A stretch of 64,000 nucleotides of DNA. Source: Aspidapion aeneum (taxonomy: Eukaryota; Arthropoda; Insecta; Coleoptera; Brentidae). Shown in pieces: positions 43,201 to 53,474 of the stretch. The stretch lies in assembly GCA_963576565.1 (NCBI GenBank), contig OY755038.1, positions 12,291,756-12,355,755 of the forward strand, written 5' to 3'. Numbering within the stretch: position 1 is the first letter of the stretch; every line of letters starts with the position of its first letter. A program made the translations under genes and the position numbers. The notes beneath the pieces were generated by a model. It had not been told where the DNA came from. It saw nothing but the letters and a program-made list of their open reading frames with translations, and searched no databases.

Positions 43201-45229
43201 CTTAGCACGACTGGTCACGTACGTCTTAAATATACCTGTACTGGGAAGGGCCTGTAAAAATAACTTCTACAAGCGTGCCGGCATGTTGGATTTCAAATGA
43301 ACCCAAACGTATGGCTTGGATAAATTCAGGCTACTGATAATGGGTGCTATGCACTCAGCGCCATCTCTTAACTAATTTTAAAAACACCCATTATCATAGT
43401 TACCTTAGCATAAATACCTTTTAATTTGTTTTAAAAAAATGCCAAGTAAGCGGTATGTCACTCAATTCCAAAATCCAAAGAATTTTCTTAAATTTCAATC
43501 AAAAACAAAAATTAACCCCAATTTTGACTATATATTTTTTAATCAAAGCCATACGGTGGGGTTCATTTAAGCCGGAAAGCTTGTAGCAGTAATATTCTAT
43601 TAATTGTTTTAATACGCTTTAGTAGGACATCTTAAGTTCATTTCATTATTCTGGGGTCATTACTGTCACAAAGTTATCTCAAAAATGATGAAATAAAGAA
43701 TAAAAAGACAATATAATTAGAACGATGGGATCTCCAGTACCCCTCACAATCTCTGAGGTCAAAAACGTGTGCACAACCTTAAAAAGCGGTAAATCTGCCG
43801 GACCTGGAAATATCCCAGCCGACAATATGGCACTGAAGAACTGTTTTGAAGATTACGGAATCTTTTCCAAAAATATTTAAATGGAACTGTAGTACCAACT
43901 GAGTGGAAAACGTCATATATATCCACAATACACAAAAAAGGAAGGAAAAATATATGTGACAATTATAGAGGTATATCTGTGACTAGTACGCTAAGCAGAA
44001 TATACGGTAAAATAATAAGAAATAAAGTGGAGAGCGAATATAAAGACATGAAGGCAGAAGAACAAGCTGGTTTCAGGGCGGGTAGATCGACTTCAGATCA
44101 TCTCTTTTGTATAACCCAACTTATTGAAAAGAAAATGGCATACGGACAAGAGCTGCATCTGCTTTACGTCGATTTGCAGAAGGCATATGATAGTATATCA
44201 CTAAATCTACTTTGGAAAGCGTTGGACAACACAAACATAAGCGTACAACTAATTAAGGCCATCAAAGAGTTATAATGCAATAGTAAGGCAAAAGTTAAAA
44301 TAAAAGCAAAACTAACCAAATGCTTTCAAGAAAATAAAGGTCTCAAACAAGGTTGCTGTATCTCGCCTACGCTCTTCAAGATATACTTGGAACAAGTCCT
44401 TAAAGTATGGAAGAGAAAATGCCAAAACATGGGGATTCCGTTGGACGAAACCACCTTGTATACTTTATGTTTCGCCGATGATGAGATAGTAGTGGCTCAG
44501 GATTATGACGACCTCGAATATATGACACGAAAACTAATAGAAGAGTACAATAAGTGGGGACTAGAGGTTAATATCAATAAGACAGAGTATATGTGTATCG
44601 GGGGAATGAAACAGGATCTAATCTTAAATACCGGGCAGCGAATTCAGTCCTGTGATGAGTATAAATACTTAAGTCTAAAAATTACAGCTGACGGAATACT
44701 AGACAAATCTATAAAAGATCGAAACGTACAAGGAAGAAAAGCACTAACTTTATTAAATAGAATCATTTGGGACCAAAGTATATCAAAACATAACAAAAAG
44801 CTTATATATAACACCATTGTAAAAAGTATTATTACATACGGCTCAGAAGTATGGCCAAGCAAGGATAGAACAGAAAAAATGCTTTCCGCTACGGAGATGG
44901 ACTATTGGAGAAGAGCAGCAGAAAAAGAGTTACAAATCAAATAAGAGAAATTATGACAGTGGGGGAACGTACTTTAGTGGATGATATAAGAACAAAGCAA
45001 CTGGTGTGGTACGGACATGTACAAAGAATGAATGATGAAAGACTACCTAAACAAATACTACAATGGAAACCAACTGGGCGAAGAAAACGAGGACGGCCAA
45101 GGAGAAGCTGGAGAGAAGGAATAGACAGTGAAAATGGAATAAGAGGCCTAGATGATGAATTATGGGCAACCAGAAACGAGTGGAGATTAGGTATCGGAAG
45201 ACGTAGAACGTTGTGACACCGATAAATAG

Positions 45230-45286
<57 letters not shown>

Positions 45287-48200
45287 GGCTTACCTATAAA
45301 ACATCTTGTGTGGCAGTCGGATATTAAGGAAGAACGACAACACGTTGACAAGTTGTGCGGTGTAAGTCAAGGCGGCGCTGATTTCGAAGGCGGGGTTATG
45401 TTCAGTGGGAATCGAGGTGCTTGTGCTGGGGCCTGCGTCTCGGTTTTGCGCAGCTACAATAAAGATTTAAAAAAATATATTGGGACTTCCCATCCATTTT
45501 AGTTAAGGCAATATTTTGGAAAATCCACTTTCTAGCATTTTATATTACTTTTTGGCAAGTGGTCAATTCCCCCTACTTCGACCCCACTGAATTCGAATAT
45601 CCCTGTTGCCGCCTCGAAATGTTGACAGGGGCTGAGATATTCAATATGACGGTCAATATGGCGGCGAAATTTAAATTGCAGCTGTAAAAGCCAAATTTTT
45701 ACAGGTGTACATTCAAAATATATATTTATATAACTAAAAAATAATATCATATTAGTTTTTTATTTAAATGGCTGCAAAAACCGCCAACCCCCCCCCCCCC
45801 CAGATCATCCCAAAATCTGAAAGTTTAAGGTTTTTTCAAATATTCTTAAAAACTAAGCTTCTCAGAGAAATTTTTTTAAAGTAAACAACAATAAAAACTT
45901 TTTCTAAAATAAACATTATTTTTAATGTATTGACAATTTGCTTAACACATATACAGATGATTCTACCAAAAGTGGGCTATATGGATATCATTTTTGGTCA
46001 TTGCCTTTAAATAACAGTACAGCACAGTAAGTAATTTTGTTTTGTTAAATTTATGTAACTAATTAGGTGTAAGCTAAGAAACATTTATTTTCCCGAATTT
46101 TAGGAATTACTGCATAAAAATTCCAGAGGGATGAGTACCAGAGGAATGAGTTTTTTAATGGTTTTCTAATTTAAATCAAAATCTATTTAGACTACTTAAC
46201 TTAAGTTTTATATAAACAAAGTTCCTATACTTATAATTTTAAAACAATCAACAAAAAAATTATACTATTGATATCGGTCGAATATTTACTTACCAGAGGA
46301 ATGATAATTGAAGCGTTCCTTTTTGATTTCTCCGAAAAAAAACTAATTTTCTGCCGAAAATAAAAAGATCTATAATGGTATTCACAAATATTGTGTTATT
46401 AAAAATGGAGCAAGTTTAAAATTGTAAAATTTTCCGGGAAGATGTAAATTAGGATTTTCAAAAATATGACTACAAACTTAAGTTTTATCAATTTTTTGAT
46501 AAATAGTTAAGACTTGGTTAAATATTATTTATTAGGATATTTTTTTCAATCTGAATTTTTAATATTTGGTTTGGGACTACACCAGAGGAATGAGGTATTT
46601 ACTTTGTAATAAAAAAAATTATAAACTTGCAATTTTTTTTATACATTAAACTCAAATGCTCCATAAAGAAAACATTTCGTTTTAAATCTTATAACTAAAA
46701 ATATGCTTCATTTGCAGTCTGTGTTTGAAAAATATGCATTCCCACTCCACAACACCATTTTTGTAGAATCATCCATATGTATAACGGTTCCTTTATCAGT
46801 GAAATAACTATTTCTGGACCATAAGCTTATTTTGAATTTGAAAATTTAATGTATAACCTACCTCCAATGAGATAAGATGCATAGTTACCGGAACCTGGAA
46901 GACGTGGGGATACAATGGAATATTTCATTTCATGACTGTCGTCAGTATAAATCCATTTGTCACTAATGTACGTAGTCTTGGATGCTTCGGCGAGCTCTTG
47001 GACCATGTCATCGGCGCTAGTTTCCATTTCTCTGCAAGAAAAAACTCTTGATAGGGTGTCAGACTCATCATGGCCCCGTAGAGCAACCTCAAAAATCCCA
47101 CAGAATTTTAAACAGTCTATTACCCTACTAAGTATATCTCTATTTGCTGTCACATTTTCATTATGCTCGGTAATGTTTTGTCTAAAGGCACTATTTAATT
47201 GGCACCTAATATCAGTCTTGCCTAGCATAGAAAATTATATGGGGTTATTTAAATGAATACCACTTACTTTGTGTCATTTTAACTTTTACCTACAGTGTTA
47301 ATATCACACATTCTCATACAAGACAAATAAAGCAAAAAAAAGCATTTCTTTTTTCACACTGACAACAGTTTTCAGCATCGTATAATTTTTGATTAAATTT
47401 TCTATTATGGATGATTCTACAAAAATGGTGCTGTGGAGAGGGAATGCATATTTTTCAAACACAGACTGCAAATGAAGCATAGTTTTAGTTATAAGATTTA
47501 AAACGAAATGTTTTCTTTATGGAGCATATGAGTTTAATGTATAAAAAAAATTGCAAGTTTATAATTTTTTTTATTACAAAGCAAATACCTCATTCCTCTG
47601 GTGTAGTCCCAAACCAAATATTAAAAACTCAAATTGAAAAAAATATCCTAATAAATAATATTTAACCAAGTCTTAACTATTTATCAAAAAATTGATAAAA
47701 CTTAAGTTTACAGTCATATTTTTGAAAATCCGAATTTACATTTCTCCAGAAAATTTTACAATTTTAAACATGCTCCATTTTTAATAACACAATATTTGTG
47801 AATACCATTGGTTAATTTCTAGAGAAAGAGACGGCCCTGGATATCTAATTTACTTGTGAGGGTGACAAGTTGTGACAGATAATGTCAACTTTAGTTTGTT
47901 TTAAGTTATAGATCTTTTTATTTTCGGCAGAAAATTAGTTTTTTTTGGAGAAATCAAAAAGGAACGCTTCAATTATCATCCCTCTGGTAAGTAAATATTC
48001 GACTGATATCAATAGTATAATTTTTTTGTTGATTGTTTTAAAATTATAAGTATAGGAACTTTGTTTATATAAAACTTAAGTTAAGTAGTCTTAATAGATT
48101 TTGATTTAAATTGGAAAACCATTAAAAAACTCATTCCTCTGGTACTCATCCCTCTGGAATTTTTATGCAATAATTCCTAAAATTCGGGAAAATAAATTTT

Positions 48201-51200
48201 TCTTAGCTTACACCTAATTAGTTACATAAATTTTAAAAAAACAAAATTATTTACTGTGCTGTACTGTTATTTAAAGGCAATGACCATAAATGATATCCAT
48301 ATAGCCCACTTTTGGTAGAATCATCCTTATAAGTTTTTTGGAACACCCCTTGGCATTACTTGCACCAAAATTTTGGTTAATTTTTAGGTCCGGTCTATGT
48401 GACCCTAAAGTTTTTATTTGTAATCGAAGTTCATATCTCAACATATTTAAATTTGCACACTTCATTATGTAATCGACGGTATTTATTTCCATTTTATAAA
48501 CAAACGATAACAAAAACAAACAATGACACGCGACCGGCAATGCTTTACACTAAGGATAGAACCGGCAACGCGTAGAAGGGCAACGGACAAAGAAAAGCAA
48601 AACAAAGAATTTCTTTTTTCACAACTGCACAACCAGTTTTCAGCATCATATAATTTTTATAAAATTTTCTATTATAAGTTTTTTTGGAACACCCCTTGGC
48701 ATTACTTGCATCACAATTTTGGTTAATTTTTAGGTCCGGTCTATGTGACCCTAAAGTTTTTATTTGTAATTGAAGTTCATATCTCAACATATTTAAATTT
48801 GCACACTTCATTATGTAATCGACGGTATTTATTTCCATTTTATAAACAAACGATAACAAAAACAAACAATGACACGCGACCGGCAATGCTTTACACTAAG
48901 GATAGAACCGGCAACGCGTAGAAGGGCAACGGACAAATAAAAGCAAAAAAAAGAATTTCTTGTTTCACAACCGCACAACCAGTTTTCAGCATCATATAAT
49001 TTTTATAAAATTTTCTATTATAAGTTTTTTTTGGAACACCCCTTGGCATTACTTGCACCAAAATTTTGGTTAATTTTTAGGTCCGGTCTATGTGACCCTA
49101 AAGTTTTTATTTGTAATCGAAGTTCATATCTCAACATATTTAAATTTGCACACTTCATTATGTAATCGACGGTATTTATTTTCATTTTATACACAAACGA
49201 TAACAAAAACAAACAATGACACGCGACCGGCAATGCTTTACATTAAGGATAGAACCGGCAACGCGTAGAAGGGCAACGGACAAATAAAAGCAAAAAAAAG
49301 AATTTCTTTTTTCACAACCGCACAACCAGTTTTCAGCATCGTATAATTTTTTATTAAATTTTCTATTAAAAGTTTTTTTGGAACACCCCTTGGCATTACG
49401 TGCACCAAAAGTTTGGTTAATATTTAGGTCCGGTCTATGTGACCCTAAAGATTTTATTTGTAATCGAAGTTCATATCTCAACATATTTAAATTTGCACAC
49501 TTCATTATGTAATCGACGGTATTTATTTTCATTTTATAAACAAACGATTACAAAAACAAACAATGACACGCGACCGGCAATGCTTTTCACTAAGGATAGA
49601 ACCGGCAACGCGTAGAAGGGTAACGGACGGAACCGAACCGAACTAAAACAAACATTCCTCCTGCCCCCGCTCGAGAACATCCCGCTGAAAAACGGGTGAA
49701 ATTGAAACCTTGCCCGGCGCTGCCGGCTTGTAATTATTTACGCTAAAAAAGTTCACCCAATTAATCGCTTGTTGTTAACCACAGATAATAAAAAGAACTA
49801 GACAATCATGTTGTAATGGAAGATTTGTTGTCTAGCAGCCGCCACTGTAGTTAAGTACAGTTTTTTGAAGTCTGTGGTTAATAAGTAGTTCAATAGTTTA
49901 GGAGTTAATTTCACAACTCTAAACAAAAACTTACATGATGTCAGGCTTCACTTCGCTAATAGGAAAAACGTATTTAAAAAGTTGTTCAACCCTCAGTCTG
50001 ACCAATTTTTTTACATCCTTGTGTTTATCTTCCAATTTTAGTTCGCTATTTGATACATCTTCGCATTTGGAAAGTACCCAGTTTTCTAACTGCTCGCTTT
50101 TTCTTTTGTAGGCCTACAACAAAAAACACATTTTTAACTTTTTTTAAAAACGTGACGATTTACTAAATAGGACAATTTTGAGATTATACATCCGATATAC
50201 TTTATAGCAACCCGCAGCGCAGTACGATAAAATTCCAAAAAATGCCGCCCATGGTCAAAAACCACGCGGCAATTACCTGGCAAATACCGCGCAACGTTTT
50301 TACCGCGCAAGTACAAAAACCAGGCCGCCTATAACCGCGCAAAATATTATCCATGTAAGAGAATAAACAGCACAGCCCAATACCGCTTAAAAAATACCGT
50401 GAAAGGTATTTTTTATATCCAATAAGGAAACAGCAAAATATTTTCAAATCAAAATCTGATTTATTGTACCTAACAGTGGAAGAAAACATAAATAATTTAA
50501 TGAAAAACGATTCAAAATACCTAATGAAAATATTTTTCTACAACCAAAAAATAGAGGTGTTTTGAATGACATCTTAAAAAACTGCTTTTCTATCAAAAAC
50601 AGCCAATAGCTAAAGCTTTTTTAACAACACTGATACCATTTTAATTTAGCTTTATTTCAGTTTTTATTTTTTGAGGAATATAATAATAAAAATATGTGGA
50701 GTAATGGTGTCTGCTTCTAAAAGTCTTTTTAAGCTTTACTATATACTTAGTTACTAGTTTGGAATTAGAACTATTTTGAATCTTTCTTAATAACAAAAGT
50801 TGGCAAAGGTGGCCCCTTAATTTAAAACAGCTTAGGTATATGTGAAACCACCAGAAACAACTACTCCGAGGGAAAATACCCCTACCGGCATTGAATTATA
50901 CTGATGGTTTGAGGCTTTCATTGGGAACTTGTTAAAACTGTTTGGTTTTCACTTTCTCCAACGTCGATCACGAGGGTACGAGTGATCCCCGTCTGGAACA
51001 CGTCAAACCATCAGTATAATTCAATGCCGGTAGGGGTATTTTCCCTCGGAGTAGTTGTTTCTGGTGGTTTCACACAACTTATGCTCTACACGGAGCTGTC
51101 ACCTACATTCACCTGAGGATGGCCCAAAAGGTCGAAACCGGTCCGGTCGTGGATTGGCATGGAACATTTGTTCCTGACTATCAGGACGTGTTCCAGACGG

Positions 51201-53474
51201 GGATCACTCGTATCCTCGTGATCGACGTTGGAGAAAGTGAAAACCAAACAGTTTTAACAAGTTCCCAACGAAAGCCTCAAACCATCAGTATAATTCAATG
51301 CCGGTAGGGGTATTTTCCCTCGGAGTAGTTGTTTCTGGTGGTTTCACACAACTTATGCTCTACACGGAGCTGTCGCCTACAATCACCTGAGGATGGCCCA
51401 AAAGGTTGAAACCGGTCCGGTTGTGGATTGGCATGGAACATTTGTTCCTGACTATCAGGACGTGTTCCAGACGGGGATCACTGGTATCCTCGTGATCGAC
51501 GTTGGAGAAAGTGAAAACCGAGGGGTGAACAGCTAACCCAAAATGTGTACACCAATTGTGAAAATCCACAATCTTTTAGTAAGATTGTGAGGGATTGTGG
51601 CAATTTGTGAAAGATTGTGAGGGATTGTGGCAAGATTGTGAAAGATTGTGAGGGATTGTGAAGGATTGTGGTAAGATTGTGAAGGATTGTGGTTCTGGCA
51701 ATTTGTGAAAGATTGTGAGGGATTGTGGTAAGATTGTGAAGGATTGTGGTAAGATTGTGAAGGATTGTGAGAGATTGTGAAAGATTGTGGGTGATTGGGA
51801 GGGATTGTGAGGGATGGTGGAGGACGGTACAGCGGCGTAGCGTGCCTAAAGGGGCGGGGTGGGCACCGTCCCATCAAAAATTCTTGCGACCAAAAAAAAA
51901 AAAACAAAAAAAAAGGTAATCATGTCTATAGTTTCCTTTGCCGCCCTCTTCATTTACCGTTACTGGCCCTGCTGCTTAATAACCGAGAGGTGACCAGCTG
52001 ACCCCAAAATGTGTAAGTCGATTGCGAAAATCCACAATCTTTTGCTAAGATTGTGAGGGAACCCCAAAATGTCTACGCCGATTGCAAAAATCCACAATCT
52101 TTTGCTAAGATTGTGAGGGATTGTGTAAAGATTGTGAGGGATTGTGAAGGATTGTGGTAAGATTGTGGTAAGATTGTGAAGGATTGTGAGAGATTGTGGG
52201 TGATTGGGAGGGATTGTGTAAAGATTGTGAAGGATTGTGAGAAATGTGTACACCGATTGTGAGAGCTGTTCACCCCTCGGTGAAAACCAAACAGTTTTAG
52301 CTTAGGTATATATTTTAAAAGAAAAAACATTAAACATCAGACTCATTAAACAATTAAATTAATTAATTAAAAGTTTTAAAAAAAGAATTGCCAATTTACC
52401 TTTATTTTTTCACTTCTCTCAAGGTTTCGATGTTTGAGTTCTGCAAGTTTTTCAGTGTACCGGTCGCGTTTTTGCTTTTTCTCTTCCAGAGCTAATTTTA
52501 GAATGCTGACTTTATCTCTGCCTTGCCTGATTTTAGTGTGCTAAAAAAATTAAAGACCACTAGATTTTTACAGTTTTAAATCCCTTGAAAAATTGTTTTT
52601 AAAAAAATACAAAAGACAGTATCTATATCAATATATTTTAAAATTTGGAAGATATAAGCTTGTATAATTTAAAAATATTTACATGTTACAAGTTTTTTAC
52701 AAAAAGTTTAAATTTAAAGACAATTTTTTATTTAAAAGAATACCTACATAAGTTCTGATTTAAATATAAGTGATTTTAAATTTTATTTTGATTTTGATTA
52801 AGAGTTTATGAAATTATAATCTATATAAAATAATTTACTTCAATAATTTTTGGTTCATAAAAAATAAGAGATTTACTTGTACTGAGTATTTCAACCCAAG
52901 CTTGAAGATGATGTTTTTATTTTTCAAATAAGATACTTACAAAAACATCACACTTTTGTTGAGTTTCTACATATTTTTGACATTTATTTTCTATGCTTTT
53001 CCTGTTCTCTTCCAACTCCACAAGAGCACTTTGCAGATTTATGTATCTAAAACCCAAACAAGTGATCAAATTACATAGGTGACATAAGTATATATTTTTT
53101 ATTTTCTTCTTTTAAGTAATCCTCAAAAATTTTATTAATTGCAGTTATCTGTAAGGATTAAAAAAATTAAAGCTTTAGGAGCTAAAATTTATTAGACAAA
53201 CTGGTATTTTTTATTAAAAAATTGTATACTTTGTTTCTTTAAAGTTTTAGCAAATAGGGACCCTTAGATAAAATTATGCCTTAAAAACTTACCCTTCATG
53301 AGATTTTGTGCTATAAATATACCCAGTCTGTATGCAATTATTACAGTAAAACAACTTTCTAAACTTTGAACACAAAGGGCATTTTTGAACATTAGGACTA
53401 TCAGCCGTCGATGATAAATGAAAGATTCTTGGAGCTGTGGTACTGCTGCTATCATCAGAATTTGTAGTGGTCAT
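40089..53474 (-). CDS. Atg14: Atg14 (Barkor), complete spliced gene
   Basis: Autophagy-specific subunit of the class III PI3-kinase complex (Vps34, Vps15, Beclin 1), which directs it to autophagosome formation sites (family knowledge). Nine exons join in frame: 53474-53293, 53046-52941, 52540-52400, 50113-49935, 47031-46862, 45453-45294, 42518-42342, 42225-42096, 40238-40089; 1395 nt, 464 residues (human about 492). Features in order: Ser/Thr-rich start; CPLC...CNNC, cysteines 32, 35, 44 and 47; coiled coils about 62-190; RVEQLFKYVFPISEV; VSPRLPGSGNYASYLIG; TAQLVNVLSFFL; RLNANILYLCISQ; acidic region; C-terminal MAGGLMNSVASMW helix like the BATS membrane sensor. Divergent from the PP2C gene. 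Confidence 0.94.
40240..42095. other. Atg14 intron 8, AT-rich
   Basis: No gene; part near 41600-41950 has ATGACCCTCTTTTTATC and TTTTAAGATATCT blocks resembling the interior of 18832-19664. Confidence 0.45.
42096..42225 (-). CDS. Atg14: Atg14 exon 8
   Basis: 43 codons, acidic (EDLKPTEDSDSEEGDS) and ending EWEA, as in the low-complexity region before the C-terminal helix. Intron 7 is only 116 bp. Confidence 0.9.
42342..42518 (-). CDS. Atg14: Atg14 exon 7
   Basis: Codes for DFCNTDMNKDQFARRVGRLN and ANILYLCISQNIDL, strongly conserved in Atg14. The donor is AG|GTAAGG. Confidence 0.93.
42550..43190. mobile_element. Possible inverted-repeat element in Atg14 intron 6
   Basis: ACGACCAGGGC near 42553 and CCTTGGTACGACC near 43165 are loosely inverted, as are GGGCCACGATCC and GGGTCGTGGCC. 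Boundaries uncertain. Confidence 0.4.
43735..45226 (+). mobile_element. RTE-like LINE, 5'-truncated, best-preserved copy
   Basis: Palm-domain landmarks in order: LKSGKSAGPGNIPADNM, YISTIHKKG, CDNYRGISVTSTLSRIY (43979 on), QAGFRAGRSTSDHL, LLYVDLQKAYDSI, GLKQGCCISPTLFKIY, LCFADDEIVVAQD (FADD catalytic box), NKTEYMCIGG, WPSKDRTEKM, and the C-terminal [16 protein letters not shown] and RRKRGRPRRSWREG. A stop at 44273 and frameshifts near 43870 and 44935 break it. The endonuclease is missing. The 3' end runs into (AT)n, as RTE elements do. Confidence 0.9.
45227..45284. repeat. (AT)n microsatellite
   Basis: About 26 AT dinucleotides at the LINE 3' end, directly beside the Atg14 exon 6 donor. Confidence 0.9.
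45294..45453 (-). CDS. Atg14: Atg14 exon 6
   Basis: Codes for a variable linker, then FEISAALTYTAQLVNVLSFF and RLPHKMFYS. It fills exactly the gap and phase between exons 5 and 7. The donor AG|GTAAGC is about 10 bp from the AT-repeat tail of a LINE. Confidence 0.92.
45470..45950. other. Atg14 intron 5 sequence with poly-C run
   Basis: C-run at 45789-45801; nothing else recognised. Confidence 0.5.
45955..46774 (+). mobile_element. MITE family X, copy 1 (left arm of inverted pair)
   Basis: Ends AGATGATTCTACCAAAAGTG and the inverse of TTTTTGTAGAATCATCC. Inside are repeated CAGAGGGATGAG / CAGAGGAATGA motifs. An inverted second copy is at 47409-48326. Confidence 0.8.
46862..47031 (-). CDS. Atg14: Atg14 exon 5
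   Basis: Codes for EMVQ-like ADDMVQELAEASKTTYIS, then IVSPRLPGSGNYASYLIG. It lies in the loop between two inverted MITE copies. Confidence 0.92.
47325..49625 (-). repeat. ~347-bp tandem array, four units plus a partial, interrupted by a MITE
   Basis: GAACACCCCTTGGCATTAC recurs at 48341, 48677, 49034 and 49381 (steps 336, 357, 347). A partial unit at 47325-47408 precedes the MITE. The minus strand of each unit keeps a similar open frame (MPVACHCLFLLSFVYKMEIN, then HRPDLKINQN). I recognise no family; the frame may be a fossil. Confidence 0.8.
47409..48326 (-). mobile_element. MITE family X, copy 2 (right arm of inverted pair)
   Basis: Inverse of 45955-46774 with about 100 bp extra. Flanked by TTAT on both sides within the tandem array, so a 4-bp target duplication. 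Confidence 0.8.
49935..50113 (-). CDS. Atg14: Atg14 exon 4
   Basis: Codes for the end of the coiled coil and RLRVEQLFKYVFPISEVKPD, a conserved Atg14 block. Acceptor TTGTAG, donor AT|GTAAGT. Confidence 0.93.
51107..51154 (+). ncRNA. Hammerhead ribozyme-like motif, unit 1
   Basis: Stem I ATTCAC pairs with GTGGAT (6 pairs, one wobble). Then core CTGAGGA, one bulged T, stem II GGCC-CAAAA-GGTC, GAA, stem III ACC-GGTCC-GGT, and cleavage triplet GTC ending at 51148. All catalytic-core bases of a type-I hammerhead are present. The 3-bp stem III suggests action as a dimer. Confidence 0.65.
51381..51428 (+). ncRNA. Hammerhead ribozyme-like motif, unit 2
   Basis: Same layout as unit 1. Stem II is weakened (GGTT) and the cleavage triplet is GTT, still of NUH type. 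One stem I pair is lost. Confidence 0.55.
51519..52279. mobile_element. Minisatellite-filled TIR element, copy 2
   Basis: Ends CGAGGGGTGAACAGCT and AGCTGTTCACCCCTCG, with perfect 8-bp duplication GTGAAAAC (511-518 and 52280-52287). The interior is a long array of GATTGTGAAGG-type decamers with a partial second copy of the end at about 51984. Same family as 23462-23942. Confidence 0.85.
52400..52540 (-). CDS. Atg14: Atg14 exon 3
   Basis: 47 codons, highly charged coiled coil (ALEEKKQKRDRYTEKLAELK). Confidence 0.92.
52941..53046 (-). CDS. Atg14: Atg14 exon 2
   Basis: Codes for YINLQSALVELEENRKS onward, the start of the coiled coil. The donor is TTT|GTAAGT. Confidence 0.9.
53293..53474 (-). 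CDS. Atg14: Atg14 exon 1
   Basis: Codes for residues 1-60 with the two CXXC pairs (8 residues between them), the conserved N-terminal cysteine motif needed for targeting. The donor is GG|GTAAGT. Confidence 0.93.

Larger units (their letters stand above)
50842..52298 (+). mobile_element. Hammerhead-bearing retroposed repeat (Penelope/retrozyme-like)
   Basis: Flanked by 13-bp direct repeats AGCTTAGGTATAT (50829-50841 and 52299-52311). Contents: an inverted partial unit (50842-51001), then two direct 274-bp units starting TCAATGCCGGTAGGGG at 51021 and 51295. The second unit is interrupted at 51519-52279 by another transposon. No reverse transcriptase is present. Class assignment is inference. 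Confidence 0.65.

Noticed and set aside
46827..47228. 133-codon frame including Atg14 exon 5
   Set aside because: Only 46862-47031 fits the spliced frame; the upstream part is intron read-through, and the plus-strand frame at 46957 is its shadow.
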